This document shows, piece after piece, positions 17,181 to 21,265 of a DNA stretch of 21,265 nt (position 1 is the stretch's first letter; each line of letters begins with the position of its first letter). A program made the position numbers and the translations under genes. The DNA is from JAFAXD01 sp035472475 (lineage in GTDB: Bacteria > Pseudomonadota > Alphaproteobacteria > Rhizobiales > Xanthobacteraceae). The stretch covers positions 1 through 21,265 of the forward strand of contig DATIPA010000001.1 in the NCBI GenBank assembly GCA_035472475.1, written 5' to 3'. The notes beneath the pieces are model-generated. The model was not told the origin of the DNA. It made no database searches and saw only the letters and a program-made list of their open reading frames with translations.

Positions 17181-17894
17181 ATGATCTCGCTGCATGGTCA
17201 ACAGGTATTGGTGGTAGGTGGCAGTTCGGGCATCGGGCTTGCGACCGCGAAATTGGCGGTAGCGGCGGGCGCGCACGTCACCATCGCCAGCCGTTCGGAG
17301 GCAAAGCTCGAGCTCGCTGTGCAACAACTCGGGCACGGCGTGGTGGGACGGCCCGTCGATGCCGCCAACGACAAGTCGGTCGCGGATTTCTTCGCCGATG
17401 GCAAAGCCTGGGATCACGTGGTCGCAACGACCGGCGCCGGCGGCCGCGGCCGGATAACCGACCTCTCGATGGCGGACGCGTTCGCGGCCATGAACGGCAA
17501 GTTCTGGACGTATGTCCGGGTCGCGCGCGCAGCCAAGATTGTCTCCGGCGGGTCGCTCACGCTCGTGTCCGGGCTGTACGGTTCGAAACCCGCCCCCGGC
17601 ACAGCCCTGGTCGGAGCGATCAACGGCGCCATCGACGGTCTAACCCGCGGTCTCGCGCTCGACTTCGCACCGACGCGCGTCAATACGGTTTCGCCCGGCA
17701 TTATTGATACCCCGTTATGGGACCGCATGCCGCCCGCCGACCGTCATGCGCTGTTTAAAATGACGGCGGAAGCTCTTCCGGCGCGTCGCATCGGTCACGC
17801 CGAGGACGTCGGCCAAGCCATCATCTTCCTGATGACCAATCCATTTGCGACTGGATCGGTGCTCCATCTCGAGGGCGGCGCGAAGTTGGTTTAG
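17181..17894 (+). CDS. SDR-fold protein lacking the usual Tyr-Lys catalytic pair
   Basis: A 237-residue short-chain dehydrogenase/reductase-fold protein. The nucleotide-binding GGSSGIG is at 13-19, ASRS at 36-39 suggests NADP preference, and the C-terminal VNTVSPGIIDTPLW (167-180) is typical. Ser130 is present (TLVSG). Aligning the strongly conserved helix ending in GLTRGLAL, the YxxxK positions are occupied by Val144 and Asn148 (VGAIN), so normal SDR catalysis may be absent or changed. A YGSK at 133-136 has the wrong spacing. I recall a group of SDR-like proteins with the same substitution. ATG at 17181 follows AGGGG by 7 nt. It is divergent from the TctC-ade unit; substrate unknown. Confidence 0.88.
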   Translation: MISLHGQQVLVVGGSSGIGLATAKLAVAAGAHVTIASRSEAKLELAVQQLGHGVVGRPVDAANDKSVADFFADGKAWDHVVATTGAGGRGRITDLSMADAFAAMNGKFWTYVRVARAAKIVSGGSLTLVSGLYGSKPAPGTALVGAINGAIDGLTRGLALDFAPTRVNTVSPGIIDTPLWDRMPPADRHALFKMTAEALPARRIGHAEDVGQAIIFLMTNPFATGSVLHLEGGAKLV

Positions 17895-17906
17895 AGCGTG
17901 TCCCGC

Positions 17907-17940
17907 AAAAAGCCTGCCCCGCACTCGATGCGTGGAAGGC
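17907..17940 (-). terminator. Candidate intrinsic terminator of the MBL-fold hydrolase gene
   Basis: Read on the minus strand, a 12-bp imperfect stem (10 of 12 paired, arms 17929-17940 and 17912-17923) with a 5-nt loop is followed at once by TTTTT (17911-17907). It lies about 70 bp beyond the MBL gene stop at 18010 and just past the stop of the convergent SDR gene. On the plus strand there is no T-run, so it fits the minus-strand gene best. Confidence 0.6.
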
Positions 17941-18009
17941 CTCGCTCGCGTTTCTGTCAGTGATCGTTGTTCTTGTAGTCCATCGCCCGGACCGCGATCG
18001 GCTCGTCGC

Positions 18010-19056
18010 TTAAGCTCGCGCAACAACGCGCGCAATTCCGTTCAATGGTTCGGTCCAGATCAACCGGCCCTCGCGCACCATGTAGTTGACATGGGAGAGC
18101 ACTTCGCTAAAGGCAAAGCTCATCTGGTGCGGATCGAGCGTGCGGTGAAAGATCACCGGTACGAGTTCCGCCGGCGACCGTGGCGCGGCGCGGCAAGCGT
18201 CTTCGATCGCCTGGCAGCGTTGTTCGTGATGCGCCATGAGTTCCTCGCTGCGCACGTGCAGTCCCTGAAACGGCAACTGATGGCCGGGCAGCACCAGCGC
18301 GTCGGCGGGCAGGGTGGTGCGCAGCGTCCGTAGCGAGCGCAGATAGAGGCCAAGCGGATCGCCCGCCGGGTCATAGGCCCAGACGCTGACGTTGGGTGAG
18401 ATCTTCGCCAGCACCTGGTCGGCGGCGAGGAACAGCTTCTCGGCCGCGCAATAGAGCATGATCTGCTCCGGCGCGTGACCGTCCCCGGACAGCACGTCGA
18501 ACGTGCGCCCGCCGACGCGCAGGGTGTCGCCCGCGACGATGCGATTGAACGTCGGCGGCAGGCGGTTCACCATCTTCAGATATCCGTGGCCCTGGGTCGC
18601 GACAATGTTGGTCGTGGCCGCGTCGAGGCCGTTGCGCAAATAGAAATCGCGATAGGGCTGCGCGTCGAGCGCGCCGGGGCTGAGGGAGACCGTCAGGCAC
18701 CCGAGAAAGGTGGTCTGGCTCATCAACAGCGGCAGGTCGAAGCGCTGCGCGAGCCAGCCTGCTAAGCCGATGTGATCTGGATGATAGTGCGAGATGATCG
18801 CGCGCGTCAGCCGGCGGCCGGCGAGCGGTCCGCGCGCAAGCGCCTCCCAGAGCTCGCGCGTCTTGTCGTTGCCAATGCCCGCGTCGAACACCGCCCAGCC
18901 GTCCCCATCGTCGATCAGATAGAGATTGACGTGGTTGAGCCGAAACGGCAGCGGCATTCTGATCCACAGGATGCCGGGTGCGACCTCGGTAACCTCGCCC
19001 GGCGTGGGCGGGGTCGCAAACGGATGGGTGAGAGTCTCGGCGGTTCTGGCGTCCAT
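18010..19056 (-). CDS. MBL-fold metallo-hydrolase
   Basis: A 348-residue metallo-beta-lactamase-fold hydrolase with a complete two-metal site: HYHPDH (His90, His92, Asp94, His95), His194 in GDGHAPEQ, Asp213 in LAADQ and His259 in LPGH. The N-terminal strand with NHVNLYLIDDGDGWAVFDAG is typical of the broad glyoxalase II/thioesterase-like branch. A C-terminal helical extension (about 265-348) may form a substrate cover. No signal peptide is visible, so it is probably cytoplasmic. The substrate cannot be named; thioesters, lactones and phosphodiesters are all possible. ATG at 19056 has only a weak ribosome site (GGTGG). It is divergent from the MetE-like gene across 147 bp and is followed by a good terminator candidate. 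Confidence 0.87.
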   Translation of the reverse strand: MDARTAETLTHPFATPPTPGEVTEVAPGILWIRMPLPFRLNHVNLYLIDDGDGWAVFDAGIGNDKTRELWEALARGPLAGRRLTRAIISHYHPDHIGLAGWLAQRFDLPLLMSQTTFLGCLTVSLSPGALDAQPYRDFYLRNGLDAATTNIVATQGHGYLKMVNRLPPTFNRIVAGDTLRVGGRTFDVLSGDGHAPEQIMLYCAAEKLFLAADQVLAKISPNVSVWAYDPAGDPLGLYLRSLRTLRTTLPADALVLPGHQLPFQGLHVRSEELMAHHEQRCQAIEDACRAAPRSPAELVPVIFHRTLDPHQMSFAFSEVLSHVNYMVREGRLIWTEPLNGIARVVARA

Positions 19057-19203
19057 TCGCCACCATATAGCGCAAATTGCATTGGGCGCGATGGATTTGC
19101 CACCATGCTGCCTGGGAATGCCGTACTTCGATAAGGCACGGTTGACCCGCTACCCGTGCTCGTTTCAAGTCGATGACTACAAAGAAAGCGCCTCGGAGGG
19201 TAC

Positions 19204-20424
19204 GTGAAACGCAGCACCGATAGAATTCTCGTCACGCACGTGGGCAGCCTGGTGCGCCCGGACGACTTGGCGCAGTTGCTCGCCGCCAAGGAACTGGGGC
19301 GCCCGGTTGATGAGGCCGCGTTCGAGGCAACGCTGCGAGCGAGCGTCGCCGAGGTGGTGCGCAAGCAAGCCGAGGTCGGCGTCGATGTCCCAAGCGACGG
19401 TGAATACGGCAAGCTGGGCTGGACCAACTACGTCGGGGCTCGGCTCAGCGGGCTGCAGCCGCGCACGTCGCGCCCGGGTGACCCAGAGCCGATCAATCCA
19501 CGCACGGCCGGGCGCGACGCCAAGCGGTTCGAGGAATTTTACGAAGCCTACCGGCCGGTCGAGACCTATCAATGGCGCATCGCCAAGTCTGACGCCGCGC
19601 TCGCAATCCCGCCGGCGACCGCCTCATGGGCGTGGGAATGCACGAGCCCGATCGGTTACAAGGACGAGGAGATAAAGCGTGACGTCGCCAACTTCCGCGC
19701 GGCTCTCAAAGGCGTGGATGTCGTCGAGGCATTTCTACCGGTGGCAGCGCCCGAAAGTGCACGCGGTGTGCGCCTCAACCGCTACTACGCGAGCGATGAT
19801 GCATATCTGGCCGCGATCGCTGACGCGCTGCAAACCGAATATCGCGCGATTGTCGATGCCGGATTTCTGATCCAGCTCGACGATGCGTTCCTCGCCCACG
19901 AATACGACCGCTTGCTGATCACGCGCAGCGGCGAGGCAATCCACAAGGAGTTCGCCGCCTATATCGATATGCTCAACTACGCGCTGCGCGATATTCCTGA
20001 AGAGAAGGTCCGCTACCACGTGTGCTGGGGCAGCTGGAACGGACCGCACACGTCCGACGTCCCGCTGCGCGTCATCGTCGACCTGATCCTGCGGGTGCGC
20101 GCGCAGGCCTACAGCCTCGAAGCCGCCAACCCGCGGCACGAGCATGAGTGGCAGGTGTGGCAGGACGTGAAGCTGCCGGATGGCAAGATCCTCATCCCCG
20201 GCCTGGTGGCTCATTCGACCAACGTGGTCGAGCACCCGGAGCTGATCGCTTGGCGCATCAAGAGTTTCGCGCGGCTGGTCGGCCGTGAGAACGTCATCGC
20301 CGGGACCGACTGCGGCTTTTCGCAGAATTGGAACACGGTCCGGGTGCATCCCTCGATCCAATGGGCGAAGCTCGAAGCACTCGCGCTCGGAGCGCGGCTC
20401 GCCTCCAAGGAGCTGTGGCGCTAA
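19204..20424 (+). CDS. MetE C-domain-like protein (cobalamin-independent methionine synthase II family)
   Basis: A 406-residue TIM-barrel protein resembling only the catalytic C-terminal half of MetE. The likely zinc ligands are all present: His272 and Cys274 in HVCWG, Glu306 in SLEAANPRHEHEW, and Cys370 in GTDCGF. It begins with ILVTHVGSLVRP and contains PSDGEYGK, both typical of this short family. These proteins lack the MetE N-terminal domain and are often not true methionine synthases; they probably transfer alkyl groups to or from a thiol, with substrate unknown. The start is GTG at 19204, with GGAGGG ending 3 nt before it. It is divergent from the MBL gene and convergent with the broken binding-protein gene; the stop TAA overlaps that gene's stop TAG. 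Confidence 0.88.
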   Translation: MKRSTDRILVTHVGSLVRPDDLAQLLAAKELGRPVDEAAFEATLRASVAEVVRKQAEVGVDVPSDGEYGKLGWTNYVGARLSGLQPRTSRPGDPEPINPRTAGRDAKRFEEFYEAYRPVETYQWRIAKSDAALAIPPATASWAWECTSPIGYKDEEIKRDVANFRAALKGVDVVEAFLPVAAPESARGVRLNRYYASDDAYLAAIADALQTEYRAIVDAGFLIQLDDAFLAHEYDRLLITRSGEAIHKEFAAYIDMLNYALRDIPEEKVRYHVCWGSWNGPHTSDVPLRVIVDLILRVRAQAYSLEAANPRHEHEWQVWQDVKLPDGKILIPGLVAHSTNVVEHPELIAWRIKSFARLVGRENVIAGTDCGFSQNWNTVRVHPSIQWAKLEALALGARLASKELWR

Positions 20425-21265
20425 CGGTTACTGTCCCCGAGCTTCAGCCGCTTCGCCGCCTCCTGAATGAGGCTGAGGTCGGCAAACTTCTCAACCTCGA
20501 GTGGGCCTTTGACAAACCCGAGCTCGCGCGCAAGCTCGACGTTCTTCTTGAGCGCCGCGAGGTCCGGCATCATCAAAGGGCTCTGGTAGTAGTCCCGCTT
20601 GGTGAAGACCCACTCCATGCGTTCGGGCGGCTGCTTGGCGGTACGGCGCGATTCTTGTCGATGAACGGCGCGCGCGCGGTCCACATCAGTAACTGGGTGA
20701 CGCCGGTTACATCGCGCTGGACGAACAGCGGGCGCGCGATCTTGCGCAGCTCGGGGTCGAACGCGAACGGCAGCACGGTCGGCGCTAGGTCGACTTTCTT
20801 CTCGGCCAGCATCGCTCGCATCGCCGAGAGCGGGGCCTCGACCATCACGTAGTCGCGTTTGTCCTCGAGTCCATGTCGGCGCAGCATGGCGCGGATTGCG
20901 ATGTCGACCGCGGACCCCGCTGCGACCGTTGCCACAACCTTGCCTTTGAGGTCCTCGATCTTTTTGATCGGGCCGTCGGTGAGCACCATGTATTCCTGCG
21001 AGTAGTAGCCCTCGACGCCATCCTGCAGCTCGTCGGCGATGATGCGCAGATCGCTCAGGCCGGCGTTCTGGATAGCGATCGGCAGGGTGGAATAGGCGAG
21101 GTCCGCGACCTCAAAGTCATTGTTCGCGAGTGCCGTGACCATCTGCGGCGTGCCGGCATAGCGCTCCGGCTGCAGCACATAGGACGTGCCCAGATGGGTC
21201 GCGAGGTCCTTCTTCTCCAGCAAAATCGAAGCCCAGTTGGTGGCGGGCGCGATCCAGGCGGCGCG
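20421..21265 (-). pseudogene. ABC-transporter substrate-binding protein (NMT1/SsuA-like), frame-disrupted and cut by window edge
   Basis: The minus strand is open from the right edge, reading through ATNWASILLEKKDL, YAGTPQMVTALANNDFEVADLAYS, KIEDLKGKVVATVAAGSA and LLMWTARAPFIDKNRA. This is the pattern of a periplasmic NMT1/nitrate-taurine-type binding protein. Near 20640-20660 the similarity jumps to another frame, which continues from about TAKQPPERM to MPDLAALKKNVELARELGF and stops at TAG 20421. The first frame instead ends at 20573. From memory, relatives have about 35 extra residues (VDFxED...DPxNH type) between KNRA and TKQPPE, so an out-of-frame internal deletion is likelier than a single missing base. 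An assembly error is not excluded. The N-terminus and signal peptide are outside the window. Confidence 0.8.

Noticed and set aside
16097..17182. 361-codon minus-strand frame over the TctC gene
   Set aside because: Arg- and Gly-rich shadow in another frame of the same strand. The TctC-family translation explains this region.
19142..19170. TTGACC with a 17-nt spacer as a promoter for the MetE-like gene
   Set aside because: The matching -10 box (TCAAGT) agrees with the consensus at only three of six bases, too weak to list.

Overview
The window looks like chromosomal DNA of a GC-rich alphaproteobacterium, most likely a Bradyrhizobium- or Xanthobacteraceae-like member of the Hyphomicrobiales. 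This is inferred from base composition, from a Rhizobiales-type intergenic palindrome, and from the gene types: Bug/TctC binding proteins, a DUF4344 peptidase, NMT1-type ABC binding proteins and a short MetE-like protein. No database search was possible. I see no rRNA, tRNA, CRISPR array, transposase or phage gene.

Left part (1-4440). A P2-type cation ATPase runs off the left edge on the minus strand, and a small LapA/DUF1049 membrane protein lies upstream of it. Divergent from these is a plus-strand membrane-anchored metallophosphoesterase that starts at TTG just after a run of nine G. Its stop codon is part of a 46-bp palindromic repeat.

Centre left (4507-11283). Four minus-strand genes form two tightly packed pairs. 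In transcription order they are a patatin-like acyl hydrolase, a GntP-family carboxylate permease (3-nt gap), an RND periplasmic adaptor lipoprotein, and an RND pump (GTG start overlapping the adaptor stop by 4 nt). No TolC-type outer-membrane gene is present. The roughly 510 bp upstream of the patatin gene hold only two doubtful tiny ORFs.

Centre right (11795-17894). A secreted DUF4344 zinc metallopeptidase is followed by class II fumarase (fumC). Convergent with fumC, 5 nt away, is adenine deaminase (ade), which is the second gene of a two-gene unit behind a TctC/Bug periplasmic binding protein. Divergent from that unit is an SDR-fold protein in which the catalytic Tyr-Lys pair appears to be replaced.

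Right part (17907-21265). An MBL-fold hydrolase on the minus strand has a good candidate intrinsic terminator. Divergent from it is a MetE C-domain-like protein with all four zinc ligands. Its stop overlaps the stop of a convergent ABC-transporter substrate-binding gene that is broken by a reading-frame change, probably with an internal deletion, and is cut by the right edge.

Most of the window is ordinary metabolic and transport content. I did not find a convincing wholly new system. The best leads are the TctC-adenine deaminase pair, the SDR lacking its YxxxK motif, the patatin-GntP pair, the membrane-anchored phosphoesterase with its poly-G leader, and the decayed binding-protein gene.
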